In this document: positions 27,159-36,551 of the stretch, in pieces
How the letters are laid out: every line of letters begins with the position of its first letter
Position numbering within the stretch: the stretch's first letter is position 1
DNA from: Tsuneonella dongtanensis
GTDB lineage: Bacteria; Pseudomonadota; Alphaproteobacteria; Sphingomonadales; Sphingomonadaceae
Length of the DNA: 64,000 nucleotides
Direction: 5' to 3'
NCBI RefSeq assembly: GCF_001698205.1
Contig: NZ_CP016591.1
Coordinates: forward strand, 1,984,001-2,048,000
The notes under the pieces: model-generated
Databases searched by the model: none
Seen by the model: only the letters and a program-made list of their open reading frames with translations
What the model was told of the DNA's origin: nothing
Position numbers and translations under genes: made by a program

Positions 27159-28016
27159 ATGAGGCGCGTCGTGTCCCACCAATCGTCCGCGTCCCTTCCT
27201 CCCGGCCTCTACATCGTCGCGACGCCGATTGGCAATCTCGGCGACATTACCTTTCGCGCTGTCGAGACGCTCGGTGCCTGCGACGGGGTGGCATGCGAAG
27301 ATACGCGGGTCACAGGCAAGCTGTTGAAGCACCTGGGCCTGTCAAAGCCGCTTTGGCGCTATGACGATCATGCCGGGGACAAGGACCGATCGAGGCTGGT
27401 CGAATCGATGCGCACGCGCGCGGTGGCGCTGGTCAGCGATGCCGGAACGCCGCTCGTCTCGGATCCCGGCTACCGTCTCGTTCGCGAAGCCCGTGAGGCT
27501 GGCATCGAGATTACCTCGATCCCCGGCGCATGCGCGGTTGTCGTTGGGCTTACGCTATCCGGATTGCCCAACGACCGCTTCCTGTTCGCGGGGTTCATCC
27601 CTTCCAAGGAAAAGGCACGGCGTGATCTGTTCTCCGAGCTCGCCGACGTGCCCTCGACGCTGATTTTTTATGAAACCGCGCCAAGACTTGTGAAGTCGCT
27701 CGAAGCAATCGGGGCGACCCTGCCGAAGCGTGACATCGCAGTCGCGCGGGAACTGACCAAGCTCCACGAGGAGTGCCGCACCGGTACCGCGGAGGACTTG
27801 ATCGGGCATTACGAGGCGCATCCGGCGAAGGGCGAGATCGTGCTGCTCGTCGGTCCGCCGTCGGCTGCGCCGCCTTCGGCAGACGATGCCGAGGCGCTGC
27901 TGGTCGAGGCGCTTGCAACCCTCAAGCCTTCGCAGGCCGCCGCGCAAGTATCGAAGGCGACCGGAATCGACCGCAAGGCGCTCTACGCACGCGCTCTTGA
28001 ACTGCGCGGCGAATGA
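27159..28016 (+). CDS. rsmI: 16S rRNA (cytidine-2'-O)-methyltransferase RsmI
   Basis: This 285-residue SAM methyltransferase of the tetrapyrrole-methylase fold modifies C1402 of 16S rRNA. Signature blocks are YIVATPIGNLGDIT, CEDTRVTGKLL, LVSDAGTPLVSDPGYRLV and PGACAVVVGLTLSGLP. The start is ATG 27159, with GTG 27171 possible. Its stop overlaps the yraN start (ATGA), forming an rsmI-yraN-gshB operon, divergent from the lipoprotein gene. Confidence 0.96.
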   Translation: MRRVVSHQSSASLPPGLYIVATPIGNLGDITFRAVETLGACDGVACEDTRVTGKLLKHLGLSKPLWRYDDHAGDKDRSRLVESMRTRAVALVSDAGTPLVSDPGYRLVREAREAGIEITSIPGACAVVVGLTLSGLPNDRFLFAGFIPSKEKARRDLFSELADVPSTLIFYETAPRLVKSLEAIGATLPKRDIAVARELTKLHEECRTGTAEDLIGHYEAHPAKGEIVLLVGPPSAAPPSADDAEALLVEALATLKPSQAAAQVSKATGIDRKALYARALELRGE

Positions 28017-28363
28017 AGCGGCAGCGTGCCGAGGCCGCCGGTCGCAAGGGCGAACTGGCGGCCGAACTCTATTTGCGGGCAAAGGGCTGGTCGGTCCTGG
28101 CGAGGCGGCGCAAAACGGCAGTCGGCGAGATCGATCTGGTAGCAAGGCGGGCAGGCGTGATCGCGTTCGTCGAGGTCAAATGGCGCAAGCGAACGGAGGA
28201 TCTCGGCTTTGCGATCGACGAGTATCGCCTGCGCAGGGTGGCAGCCGCCGCCGAAGCAGTGGCGCACGAATACGCACAGAACGGTGAGGACCTGCGCATC
28301 GATGTGATCCTGCTTGCGCCCGGTCGCCTGCCGCAGCACATCGTCAACGCATGGCAGCCATGA
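28013..28363 (+). CDS. YraN family protein (UPF0102)
   Basis: This 116-residue protein with a PD-(D/E)XK nuclease-like fold has motifs GRKGELAAELYLRAKGW, AVGEIDLVARR and IAFVEVKWRKR. These supply the Asp and the ExK triad. The biochemical role is not established; the family sits beside rsmI in a great many bacteria, as here. It overlaps rsmI by four bases and lies 10 bases before gshB. Confidence 0.92.
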   Translation: MKRQRAEAAGRKGELAAELYLRAKGWSVLARRRKTAVGEIDLVARRAGVIAFVEVKWRKRTEDLGFAIDEYRLRRVAAAAEAVAHEYAQNGEDLRIDVILLAPGRLPQHIVNAWQP

Positions 28364-28373
28364 GGAAATTCGA

Positions 28374-29327
28374 ATGACCTTGCGCATCGCGGTCCAGATG
28401 GATCCGCTGGAGAGCATCAACATTACCGGGGATTCGAGCTTTGCCCTGATGCTGAGTGCGCAGGAGCGCGGTTTCGAGGTGTTTCACTACGACGTGGGAA
28501 GCCTGACGCTCGACGCCGGTGATCGTCTCATCGCCCATGCACGACCGGTGCGGGTGCAGCGGGTCGCGGGCGACCATTTCTCGTCTGGCGAGATGCGTCG
28601 CCTGGACCTCGGTAGAGATGTCGATGTCGTCCTGATGCGACAGGATCCCCCGTTTCATATGGGCTATATCACCGCCACCCACCTGCTCGAGCGGATCGAG
28701 GGCGAGACGCTGGTGGTCAACAATCCGCGATCGGTACGGAATGCGCCCGAAAAGGTGATGGTACTCGACTATCGCGAGTTCATGCCTCCAACGCTGGTCA
28801 CGCGCTCGGTCGATGAAGTTCGGGCGTTTCAGAAGCAGCACGGTGCAGTGGTGGTGAAGCCGATCCACGGCAATGGCGGCAAGGCAATCTTTCGCGTTCC
28901 GGCCGATGGCGACAATCTGTCGGCTTTGTTCGAGGTCTTCAACCAGACCTGGCCCGAGCCGCACATGGTGCAACCCTTTCTCCCCGAAGTGGCGGAAGGC
29001 GATAAACGCATCGTGCTGATCGACGGCGAGGTGACCGGTGCGATCAATCGCAAACCGGGGGAAGGGGAGTTTCGCTCCAATCTCGCCGTCGGCGGAAGCG
29101 CCGAAGCGACGAAACTCAGCCCGAGAGAAGAAGAGATCTGCGCTGCAATGGGGCCGCGCTTGAAAGAGCTGGGCCTGATTTTCGTTGGAATCGATGTGAT
29201 CGGCGGCCGATGGCTGACCGAAATAAACGTCACGTCGCCGACGGGGATCGTCGCCATCGACCGGTTCAACGGGACGGACACACCTGGAATGATCTGGGAT
29301 GCAGTCGAAGCGCGGCTTGGGCGCTGA
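28374..29327 (+). CDS. gshB: Glutathione synthase
   Basis: This 317-residue ATP-grasp ligase joins gamma-glutamylcysteine and glycine. Features are RIAVQMDPLESINITGDSSF at the N-terminus, RQDPPFHMGYITATHLLE, VVVKPIHGNGGKAIFRV (ATP lysine and glycine-rich loop) and LTEINVTSPTG. The ATG at 28374 follows TGAGGAAATT. Glutathione may also supply the glutathione-peroxidase-family enzyme encoded earlier. It is followed 13 bases later by a serine hydrolase gene. Confidence 0.97.
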   Translation: MTLRIAVQMDPLESINITGDSSFALMLSAQERGFEVFHYDVGSLTLDAGDRLIAHARPVRVQRVAGDHFSSGEMRRLDLGRDVDVVLMRQDPPFHMGYITATHLLERIEGETLVVNNPRSVRNAPEKVMVLDYREFMPPTLVTRSVDEVRAFQKQHGAVVVKPIHGNGGKAIFRVPADGDNLSALFEVFNQTWPEPHMVQPFLPEVAEGDKRIVLIDGEVTGAINRKPGEGEFRSNLAVGGSAEATKLSPREEEICAAMGPRLKELGLIFVGIDVIGGRWLTEINVTSPTGIVAIDRFNGTDTPGMIWDAVEARLGR

Positions 29328-29340
29328 AGCAGGGGTTGCC

Positions 29341-30843
29341 ATGAAGATAAGTTCGATAGTCGCTGCCGGCGCCCTTTTCGCATTTTCGGCCCCGGTTGCG
29401 GGAAAGGACGGCGGGGCTGCGTCGATCGACAGTCTGCTTGGCGAGATACACGCGATTTACGAGACCGATCGCGTTGCCGCGCATGTTCCCGGCACCGTTT
29501 ACGGTATTGTCAGTGACGGCAAGCTCGTCTTCGTCGAGGGGCTGGGCACGCGGGACCCCAAGACGGGTGTTCCGGTCGATGCCTATACCCGCTTTCGCAT
29601 CGCATCGATGTCGAAGGCGTTCACCGGTCTCGCGATCCTGCACCTGCGCGACGAGGGTCGCATCGACCTCGGTGCCGCGGTATCCCGCTACGTCCCCGAA
29701 GTCGCCGATTGGCGGCTGCCTACCGCGGATTCGCGGGCGCCGACGGTTTCCGACCTGCTCCATCACACGGCCGGCCTCGTCGAGGATAACCCATGGGGAG
29801 ATCGTCAGCAGGTGCTGACGGAGCCTGAATTCACGCAGCTTATCGGGTCGGGGATGGACTTTGCCAATGCTCCGGGGACCGAGTTCGAATACTCGAACTA
29901 TGGATACGCGTTGCTCGGTCGGATCATCACCAACGTCAGCGGCAAGCGATACCAGGACTATATTCGCGAGACGATCATGCTTCCTCTCGGCATGGCGTCG
30001 ACCTCTTACGACGTTTTCTCGAGCCCGGCCTCGGAGCGCGCGATCGGCTATCGCTGGCAGGACGATGAGTGGGTCCGCGAACCAGACATGCGCGACGGAG
30101 CCTTCGGAGCGATGGGCGGGGTCGAGACGACCGCGAACGATTATGCGAAATGGATGGCCTTCCTGCTCTCCGCCTGGCCGCCAAGCGACGCGCCCGAAAC
30201 CGGTCCGGTCCGGCGATCGACCGTGCGCGATCTGGTGTCCGTTGTCAGCTATGCGCCTCCCGGAAATCGCCCCGAAGTCCTAGGCGCGCCGTGTCGCTGG
30301 TCGGCCGGTTATGGTGCGGGGCTGCGGGTTCTCGGCGAGTGCGAACTCGGCCGGGTCCTGACCCATTCGGGCGGCTATCCCGGCTACGGTTCGCACATGG
30401 CGCTTGTTCCGTCCGCGGGCGTGGGCATTTTCGTGTTCAACAACGCGACCTACACATCGCTTGGATTGACGAACTACAAGGCACTCTTGGCGCTCAGAAG
30501 AGCCGGCGCCATTCCCGACAAGCCGCTCCCCATTTCGACCGGACTGACCGCAGCGTACGAACTTGCCAAGCGGGCGTGGGCATCCGGCACTGTTGCAGGC
30601 CTGCCCCTGGCGAATAACGTCGTGCCGGATCGCGACCTTGGTCGACGGTCACAGGATATCGCCACGATCAAGCAAGCCGTGGGAGCGTGCGAAACGGGAT
30701 CGCCGGTGGTTCCGGTTTCGGCGATGGAAGGCAGGTTCGAGTGGACCTGCACCTCTGGCAGGGTAGCCGGTCGGGTGCAGCGCGCTCCGACCGCGGACCT
30801 CCAGCTGCAGGTCGTCTCGTTCGCGAAGGTCGACAACCCCTAG
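29341..30843 (+). CDS. Serine hydrolase, beta-lactamase class C-like, exported
   Basis: This 500-residue protein has a signal peptide (MKISSIVAAGALFAFSAPVAG) and a class C beta-lactamase / D-aminopeptidase fold. The catalytic SxxK is S89-M-S-K92, YxN is Y184-S-N186, and the third motif is H342-S-G-G. With HSGG in place of KTG it is more likely an esterase or peptidase than a drug-inactivating enzyme (inference). The substrate is unknown. It lies 13 bases after gshB and probably ends that operon. Confidence 0.9.
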   Translation: MKISSIVAAGALFAFSAPVAGKDGGAASIDSLLGEIHAIYETDRVAAHVPGTVYGIVSDGKLVFVEGLGTRDPKTGVPVDAYTRFRIASMSKAFTGLAILHLRDEGRIDLGAAVSRYVPEVADWRLPTADSRAPTVSDLLHHTAGLVEDNPWGDRQQVLTEPEFTQLIGSGMDFANAPGTEFEYSNYGYALLGRIITNVSGKRYQDYIRETIMLPLGMASTSYDVFSSPASERAIGYRWQDDEWVREPDMRDGAFGAMGGVETTANDYAKWMAFLLSAWPPSDAPETGPVRRSTVRDLVSVVSYAPPGNRPEVLGAPCRWSAGYGAGLRVLGECELGRVLTHSGGYPGYGSHMALVPSAGVGIFVFNNATYTSLGLTNYKALLALRRAGAIPDKPLPISTGLTAAYELAKRAWASGTVAGLPLANNVVPDRDLGRRSQDIATIKQAVGACETGSPVVPVSAMEGRFEWTCTSGRVAGRVQRAPTADLQLQVVSFAKVDNP

Positions 30844-30853
30844 GCCGCCAACG

Positions 30854-30880
30854 AAAAAGGGCGCCGGTCTCCCGGCGCCC
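30854..30880 (-). terminator. Rho-independent terminator of the rpsF-rpsR-rplI operon
   Basis: Read on the minus strand, a perfect 9-bp stem (GGGCGCCGG with CCGGCGCCC, loop of four) is followed by TTTTT. It sits 24 bases past the rplI stop. The stem can also form in transcripts of the convergent serine-hydrolase gene, but there it lacks a U-run. Confidence 0.85.
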
Positions 30881-30904
30881 CTCATCTCATTTTCGCTGAT
30901 CGGC

Positions 30905-31516
30905 TCAGGCTTCGTCCGAAGCCTCGGCGCGCTCTTCGATCAGGTCGGCCGGGATTTCACCGGGCTCGAGCGTCGGATCGACGGCTTCGGTGAAGCCTTC
31001 GCTCTCGGCGCGATCTTCCTCGGCCATCTGGCCGATCACGTCGACGCCCTGGCGCTGCAGTTCGGCTTCGTCGTCCGAACGCGCAACGTTCGCCTTGATC
31101 GTGACCTGCACTTCGGGGTGCAACGCGATCGTCACGTCGTGGATGCCCAGCGTCTTGATCGGGTGACCCATGACCACCTGGCGCTTGTCGACCTTGTGGC
31201 CGGCCGCTTCGAGGCCCGAAACGACGTCACGGACGTTGACCGAGCCGTAGAGCTGGCCGGCGTTCGACGACGAGCGGATCAGAACGATCTCGGTCCCGTC
31301 GAGCTTTTCGCCCGACTTCTCGGCGTCCGTGCGGCGTTCGGCGTTTTCCTTCTCGAGCCGCTCGCGATTGGCCTCGTAGACCTTGCGGTTGGCTTCGTTG
31401 GCGCGGAGCGCCTTCTTCTGCGGAAGGAGGAAATTGCGCGCGTAACCGTCCTTGACGCTTACGACATCGCCCATCGCGCCCAGGTTGGCGACGCGTTCGA
31501 GGAGAATGATGTCCAT
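30905..31516 (-). CDS. rplI: 50S ribosomal protein L9
   Basis: This 203-residue L9 has the N-terminal rRNA-binding domain [32 protein letters not shown], the long connecting helix rich in Glu/Lys/Arg, and the C-terminal domain VKITIK-like ([20 protein letters not shown]). It is longer than the roughly 150 residues of the E. coli protein, owing to an acidic tail (residues 165-203) common in alphaproteobacteria. ATG 31516 follows GGAGAAAGA. It is the third gene of the S6-S18-L9 operon. Confidence 0.97.
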   Translation of the reverse strand: MDIILLERVANLGAMGDVVSVKDGYARNFLLPQKKALRANEANRKVYEANRERLEKENAERRTDAEKSGEKLDGTEIVLIRSSSNAGQLYGSVNVRDVVSGLEAAGHKVDKRQVVMGHPIKTLGIHDVTIALHPEVQVTIKANVARSDDEAELQRQGVDVIGQMAEEDRAESEGFTEAVDPTLEPGEIPADLIEERAEASDEA

Positions 31517-31526
31517 GCTCTTTCTC

Positions 31527-31751
31527 CTACTTCACGATGTACGGCAGAAGGCCGATCTGGCGGGCGCGCTTGATCGCGGTCGCGAGTTCGCGCTGCTTCT
31601 TGGCCGAAACGGCGGTGATGCGGCTCGGAACGATCTTGCCACGCTCGGACATGAAGCCCTGGAGCAGGCGCACGTCCTTGTAATCGATCTTCGGCGCATT
31701 CTTGCCCGAGAACGGGCAGGACTTGCGGCGGCGGAAAAACGGGCGGGCCAT
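31527..31751 (-). CDS. rpsR: 30S ribosomal protein S18
   Basis: This 74-residue S18 carries [23 protein letters not shown] at its start and [25 protein letters not shown] in the core, the standard family sequence. S18 binds S6 on the platform of the small subunit. Its ATG overlaps the rpsF stop by one base (TGATG), which couples synthesis of the two partners. Confidence 0.97.
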   Translation of the reverse strand: MARPFFRRRKSCPFSGKNAPKIDYKDVRLLQGFMSERGKIVPSRITAVSAKKQRELATAIKRARQIGLLPYIVK

Positions 31752-32116
31752 CAGTCGCGCTCCTCACGGTCGCGACGCGGCTTGCGGTCGCGGTCGCCCT
31801 TGCGCATCATCACGCTCGGGCCGCTCTCGTGCTCTTCGACACGCACGGTCATGTAACGGATAACGTCCTCGTTGATCCGGGTCTGACGCTCGAGCTCGGC
31901 AACGACGGCACCGGGGCCCTCGATGTTGAGCAGCACGAAGTGCGCCTTGCGGTTGCGGTCGATCTTGTAGGCGAGGTTCTTGAGACCCCAGGTCTCGGTC
32001 TTGGTCACCTTGCCGTCGAGCTTCTCGACGATCTCGGTGGCCGTCGCGGCCAGAGCGTCGACCTGAGCCTGGCTCAGGTCCTGGCGCGCGAGAAAGATGT
32101 GCTCATAGAGAGCCAT
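31751..32116 (-). CDS. rpsF: 30S ribosomal protein S6
   Basis: This 121-residue S6 starts [16 protein letters not shown] and contains [24 protein letters not shown], the canonical core. A charged C-terminal tail ([18 protein letters not shown]) is usual for the alphaproteobacterial protein. ATG 32116 is preceded by AAGGAACCGAGA. It is the first gene of rpsF-rpsR-rplI, and the promoter should lie in the region shared with the divergent DUF808 gene. Confidence 0.96.
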   Translation of the reverse strand: MALYEHIFLARQDLSQAQVDALAATATEIVEKLDGKVTKTETWGLKNLAYKIDRNRKAHFVLLNIEGPGAVVAELERQTRINEDVIRYMTVRVEEHESGPSVMMRKGDRDRKPRRDREERD

Positions 32117-32301
32117 GTTCTCGGTTCCTTGTTCATGCCGATCGCTGGCTTGTCCGCGCGGATCGCGGGGCCCCTCCGGCTTTCTTCGTTTCCGCCGCCC
32201 GGGAGCGAGGGAAGGCGCGCACATAGCGGCATCGGGCACAAAAGCAAGTCTTGTGCGTCTGCGAACTGGCGGGCAGGAGCGCGCCTGACAGGGAGAATGG
32301 C

Positions 32302-33270
32302 GTGCCGGGCGGATTGGTAGCACTACTCGACGACGTATCGGTCATCGCGCGTATGGCAGCGGCTTCGATTGACGATGTCGGCGCGGCAGTTGGGAAGGCG
32401 GGGTCGAAAGCTGCCGGGGTGGTCATCGACGATGCGGCGGTCACCCCTTCCTACGTGACTGGACTCGATCCTGCGCGCGAGTTGCCGATCATCGCCAAGA
32501 TCACGAGGGGCAGCCTCAAGAACAAACTCCTGTTCCTGCTTCCAGGTGCTCTGCTGCTCAGCTGGCTGCTACCCCAGGCGATAACCTACATCCTCATCCT
32601 CGGTGGGAGCTATCTTGCTTTCGAGGGTGCCGAAAAGGTGCTCGAGAAGCTTGGCGGCGAGAAACACGGAAAGACTCTCGAGGACGCGATCGAGGACCCC
32701 GCCAAGTTCGAAGAGCAGCGGGTTGCAGGTGCTATCCGCACCGACCTGATCCTTTCTGCCGAAATCATGGCGATCTCGCTGAACGAGATCGCTTCGATCA
32801 CCGACAGCTTCTGGATGCGCGCCATAGCTCTGGCTGCGGTTGCCATCGCCATCACTCTGATCGTGTACGGGGCGGTGGCCATCATCGTGAAAATGGACGA
32901 CGTGGGCCTCCATCTCGCCGAACGGGATTCCCCTACTGCCCAGTCTGTTGGCCGCCTCTTGCTGAAGGCAATGCCCAAGGTCCTTGCAGTGCTGTCGTTC
33001 GTCGGGACGATCGCCATGCTGTGGGTCGGCGGGGGCATTCTCATCCACAGCCTGCACGAGCTCGGAATCCACGGGCCGTCAGACTGGGCCCACGGCGTGC
33101 AACATGCCGTGGAAGCTGCCACTGGAGGACTTGCCGGCATCCTCGGCTGGCTGACCTATGCAGTGATATCGGCGTTGGTGGGCCTGATGCTCGGTTTCCT
33201 GATCGTCTTCGTGCTGCACAAGGTAGTTGGAATGGGGCACGGCGTAGGCGAGCGCGCCGAGGCGCACTGA
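32302..33270 (+). CDS. DUF808 family inner-membrane protein (YedI-like)
   Basis: This protein of about 322 residues starts with [20 protein letters not shown], the DUF808 hallmark, and has at least four hydrophobic segments toward the middle and C-terminus (e.g. around [17 protein letters not shown] and [11 protein letters not shown]). A further block is [24 protein letters not shown]. Function is unknown in the family. The start is GTG 32302 with GGGAGA nine bases upstream. Confidence 0.9.
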   Translation: MPGGLVALLDDVSVIARMAAASIDDVGAAVGKAGSKAAGVVIDDAAVTPSYVTGLDPARELPIIAKITRGSLKNKLLFLLPGALLLSWLLPQAITYILILGGSYLAFEGAEKVLEKLGGEKHGKTLEDAIEDPAKFEEQRVAGAIRTDLILSAEIMAISLNEIASITDSFWMRAIALAAVAIAITLIVYGAVAIIVKMDDVGLHLAERDSPTAQSVGRLLLKAMPKVLAVLSFVGTIAMLWVGGGILIHSLHELGIHGPSDWAHGVQHAVEAATGGLAGILGWLTYAVISALVGLMLGFLIVFVLHKVVGMGHGVGERAEAH

Positions 33271-33273
33271 TCG

Positions 33274-34695
33274 TCAGGACAGCCGCGCAAACACATCCCT
33301 GGCGAATTCGGTCAGGGTATCGTCGCGTGCACCCATGATCACGATCCGATCGCCTGGTCTTGCTAGTGTCAGGATACGATCGGCTACCGCCTTTCGGGAC
33401 GGGATGTAGTCAGCCCGGCCGCCCGCATCCTCGACCAGCCTGACCACCCGCTCTGCGCCCAGGCTGCGGTCGACGGTCCCGCCGTAATAGACAGGATCGC
33501 ACATGATCACCCGGTCGTCCGTTCCAAGTTCGCGCGCGAACGTTTCCGCAAGCTCGGCGCCCATCTGCCGCAACGGGCCGTACCCGTGCGGCTGAAAGAA
33601 CGCGATGATGCGGCCCGGATGCCGCCGCAGCGTGCGGAGAGTGGCGGCACATTTCTCGGGATTGTGGCCAAAATCGTCGATGACCGAAATCGCCGCATGT
33701 GTGGTTCCGATGAGATCGAAGCGCCGAGCAAGTCCCGCAAATCCGGCGATCGCCCGAACAGCATCGACCACTGCCACCCCTGCTGCATTCGCGGCGGCGA
33801 TTGCGCCCAATGCATTCGACAGGTTGTGCCGACCCGGCATCGGTACTGTAAGTGGGTAGTGTGATCCATCACGCCGGTCGACCACGGTCGCGGCCGATGA
33901 AGTCGCAGTCGACGTTTCGGTGCCCGGGACAATCGAAATGTCGGCATCGGCAGCATCGAGTCCGAAAGCGAGCAGATGCGAGGCACCGCTCGCCAAAGCT
34001 GCCGTCTCCGTATCGTCCGCGTTCACCACTGTGGCCCGCGAAGTCGCGACGAAATCGCCGAACAGGGCGCGCAGTTCATCCATGCTCTTGTGGTCGAGGC
34101 TGATGTTGAGGAGCACGCCCACCGCCGGTCGATACAGCGCGATCGACCCGTCGCTTTCGTCGACCTCGCTGACGTACACAGAACTTCCGCCGACGTGCGC
34201 GCTGGCGAACGGATTATCGGGGGAGACGAAGTTCTTCATCACCGCGCCATTCATGACCGTCGGCTCAAGTCCCGCTGAATGGAGGATCCATCCGAGCATC
34301 GCTGTGACGGTCGACTTGCCGCTCGTTCCCGCAACAGCGATGCCGGTATCCGCAGCATTGAACAGGGCCGCGTTCAGCTCGGCGCGACTCATCCGATCAC
34401 AGCCGAGCTCGCGAGCCTTGACGATCTCGGGAACGGTATTCTCGACGGCGGCGCTGGCGACGACAATCTGATCGCGACTGGTCACGCCACTCCCGTCCTG
34501 CGGAAAGAGCTGGAATCCCTTCTCCTCGAGCCATTCGAACTTTGCCGGCGTACGCCCCTGGTCATGGCTGCGATCCGATCCGCCGACGGTTCCGCCAAGT
34601 CCGTGGACGATCTGCGCCAACGGCAGCATGCCCGATCCGCCGATACCGCAGAAGAACCAGGGGCGGGCGGTCGGATCGATCGGGGATTCCATCAT
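33274..34695 (-). CDS. Mur ligase family protein, MurC/Mpl-like
   Basis: This 473-residue Mur ligase has an N-terminal nucleotide-binding motif FCGIGGSGMLPLAQI like MurC, the ATP P-loop GTSGKST, and the C-terminal ligase domain (DDFGHNPEKCAATLRTLRR, FQPHGYGP). The fold joins L-Ala or a peptide to UDP-MurNAc. The biosynthetic MurC is normally in the dcw cluster, which is not here, so this is probably a paralogue such as the recycling ligase Mpl. A divergent LD-carboxypeptidase 57 bases away supports recycling. Mpl versus a second MurC is not resolved. ATG 34692 is an alternative start. Confidence 0.85.
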   Translation of the reverse strand: MMESPIDPTARPWFFCGIGGSGMLPLAQIVHGLGGTVGGSDRSHDQGRTPAKFEWLEEKGFQLFPQDGSGVTSRDQIVVASAAVENTVPEIVKARELGCDRMSRAELNAALFNAADTGIAVAGTSGKSTVTAMLGWILHSAGLEPTVMNGAVMKNFVSPDNPFASAHVGGSSVYVSEVDESDGSIALYRPAVGVLLNISLDHKSMDELRALFGDFVATSRATVVNADDTETAALASGASHLLAFGLDAADADISIVPGTETSTATSSAATVVDRRDGSHYPLTVPMPGRHNLSNALGAIAAANAAGVAVVDAVRAIAGFAGLARRFDLIGTTHAAISVIDDFGHNPEKCAATLRTLRRHPGRIIAFFQPHGYGPLRQMGAELAETFARELGTDDRVIMCDPVYYGGTVDRSLGAERVVRLVEDAGGRADYIPSRKAVADRILTLARPGDRIVIMGARDDTLTEFARDVFARLS

Positions 34696-34752
34696 GCGCG
34701 CCAATGCCTAGGCGGGGCTGACCGCAATGTGAAGCGCTGCTAATGCAACGAC

Positions 34753-35586
34753 ATGACTCGCGTCGCTGTGTGCGCTCCCGCCACTCCCATCTTGCCGCAA
34801 CATGCAGTGGCCATCACCGCGCTCGCTGCAGAGATCGCTCCGGAAGTCGAACTCGTGATCCATGATCAGTGCTTCGCTTCGGAGGGACATTTTGCCGGCC
34901 CTGACACCATGCGCCTGTCCGCGTTGCTGGAGTGCGCCAACGACCCGTCATTCGATGCTGTCTGGTTCGCGCGGGGCGGATACGGCTCGAATCGCATTGC
35001 CGCGGCCGCGATCGAGGGAATGGACGACGTCGCCAGACAGAAGACCTTTCTCGGCTATTCCGATTGTGGCTACCTGCTGGCCGCGATGTACAAAAGCGGC
35101 ATCGGCCGGCCGACACATGGACCGATGGTCGCCGATGTGGGACGCAAGGATGGGGACGCCGCTGCGCGACGTGCACTGCGGTGGCTTTCCGACGGATGCA
35201 CCGGCCTGGAACCGTCGCTGGGCGAAACGCCTGCCGTTGCCTTCAATCTGATGACCTTATCGGCGATTCTCGGAACCGAACTCATGCCGGACCTGTCGGG
35301 ACATGTGGTCATGATCGAAGAGATCGCGGAGCACCTCTATGCGGTCGATCGGTTGATGTTTCACGTCACCAGCAACCTGTCGAAATGCGGGCTTGCCGGG
35401 CTGCGGCTTGGGAGGGTGACCAACGTGCCGAACAATGATCGTCCATTCGGTTCGCAGCCGGAGGACATCGTCCGTTTCTGGTGCGAAAGGCACGCCATCG
35501 ACTACCTGGGCGAAGCTGAAATCGGACACTTTGCCGGCAACCATATTGTGCCCTTCGGGGTTGCCCCGCCGCTGGCCCGCGCATAG
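34753..35586 (+). CDS. LD-carboxypeptidase (S66 family)
   Basis: This 277-residue S66 peptidase removes the terminal D-Ala from cytoplasmic tetrapeptides to give tripeptide for re-use. The Ser nucleophile is Ser103 in FLGYSDCG, with Glu189 or 190 in VVMIEEIAEHLY and His259 in IGHFAGNH. The ARGGYGSNR motif precedes it. There is no signal peptide, as expected for LdcA. It is divergent from the Mur ligase gene whose product would use the tripeptide, so a shared promoter region is likely. Confidence 0.92.
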   Translation: MTRVAVCAPATPILPQHAVAITALAAEIAPEVELVIHDQCFASEGHFAGPDTMRLSALLECANDPSFDAVWFARGGYGSNRIAAAAIEGMDDVARQKTFLGYSDCGYLLAAMYKSGIGRPTHGPMVADVGRKDGDAAARRALRWLSDGCTGLEPSLGETPAVAFNLMTLSAILGTELMPDLSGHVVMIEEIAEHLYAVDRLMFHVTSNLSKCGLAGLRLGRVTNVPNNDRPFGSQPEDIVRFWCERHAIDYLGEAEIGHFAGNHIVPFGVAPPLARA

Positions 35587-35612
35587 GCGCCCCGATAAAG
35601 GAGAGCATTTGC

Positions 35613-36551
35613 ATGAGAGCGTTCGTTTTCCCCGGCCAGGGCAGCCAGAAGGTCGGGATGGGGGTCGATCTTGCTGCGGCCAGCGCGGCCGCCCGCGAGG
35701 TGTTCGAAGAAGTCGACGATGCGCTGGGGCAAAAGCTCTCCATCATCATGGCCGAAGGTCCGGAAGACCAGCTCACCCTGACCGAGAACGCGCAGCCTGC
35801 TATCATGGCGAATGCAATCGCTGTTCTGCGCGTGCTTGAGAAGGAAGGCGGGTTGACGCTCGCCGAGGTCGCGAATTGCGTCGCAGGTCACAGCCTCGGC
35901 GAATACACCGCATTGTGCGCGGCAGGCGCCTTCTCGCTGGCCGAAACCGCGCGACTTCTGAAGCTTCGCGGGCAGGCGATGCAGGCAGCCGTACCTGTGG
36001 GCGTCGGCGCCATGTGCGCGCTGCTCGGCGCCGATCTCGAGAAGGCGCAAAGCCTGGCCGAAGCTGCCGCCGAAGGCCAGGTCTGCCAGGTTGCCAACGA
36101 CAATGATCCGACCCAGGTCGTTTTGTCCGGCCATCGCGAGGCGATCGAGCGGGCGATCGCGCTTGCAAAGGATCACGGCATCAAACGAGGCATCCTTCTA
36201 CCTGTTTCCGCTCCGTTTCATTGCGACCTGATGCAGCCTGCCGCCGATGCGATGGCGGAGGCATTGGAGAAGACACCTCCCAAGGCATTCCGGGTTCCAC
36301 TGTTCGCGAACGTCACTGCAGGGGCTGTCGAAGACCCTGCGGAAGAACAGCGACTGCTGGTCGAGCAGGTTTGCGGGCGGGTCCGCTGGAGGGAGAGCGT
36401 GGTGAATATCGTCGCCTCCGGGGTCGATGAATTTGTCGAGATCGGCGGCAAGGTCATCACGCCGATGATCGGGCGCATCGCCCCCGACGTCAAAGTGACG
36501 AGCATAGTCTCGATGGACGATATTGAAGCGCTGGCGGAGGAGATCGGGTGA
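35613..36551 (+). CDS. fabD: Malonyl-CoA:ACP transacylase
   Basis: This 312-residue acyltransferase loads malonyl from CoA to ACP for fatty-acid elongation. The nucleophile Ser94 is in GHSLGEYTAL, the oxyanion motif is FPGQGSQ at the N-terminus, and the catalytic His is in VSAPFHCDLM. An AAAGGAGAG ribosome binding site precedes ATG 35613. Its stop overlaps the fabG start by one base (TGATG). Confidence 0.97.
   Translation: MRAFVFPGQGSQKVGMGVDLAAASAAAREVFEEVDDALGQKLSIIMAEGPEDQLTLTENAQPAIMANAIAVLRVLEKEGGLTLAEVANCVAGHSLGEYTALCAAGAFSLAETARLLKLRGQAMQAAVPVGVGAMCALLGADLEKAQSLAEAAAEGQVCQVANDNDPTQVVLSGHREAIERAIALAKDHGIKRGILLPVSAPFHCDLMQPAADAMAEALEKTPPKAFRVPLFANVTAGAVEDPAEEQRLLVEQVCGRVRWRESVVNIVASGVDEFVEIGGKVITPMIGRIAPDVKVTSIVSMDDIEALAEEIG

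Noticed and set aside
30859-30880. The GC hairpin taken as terminator of the serine hydrolase gene
   Set aside because: On the plus strand it lacks a U-run; the U-run is on the minus strand, so it primarily serves the ribosomal operon.
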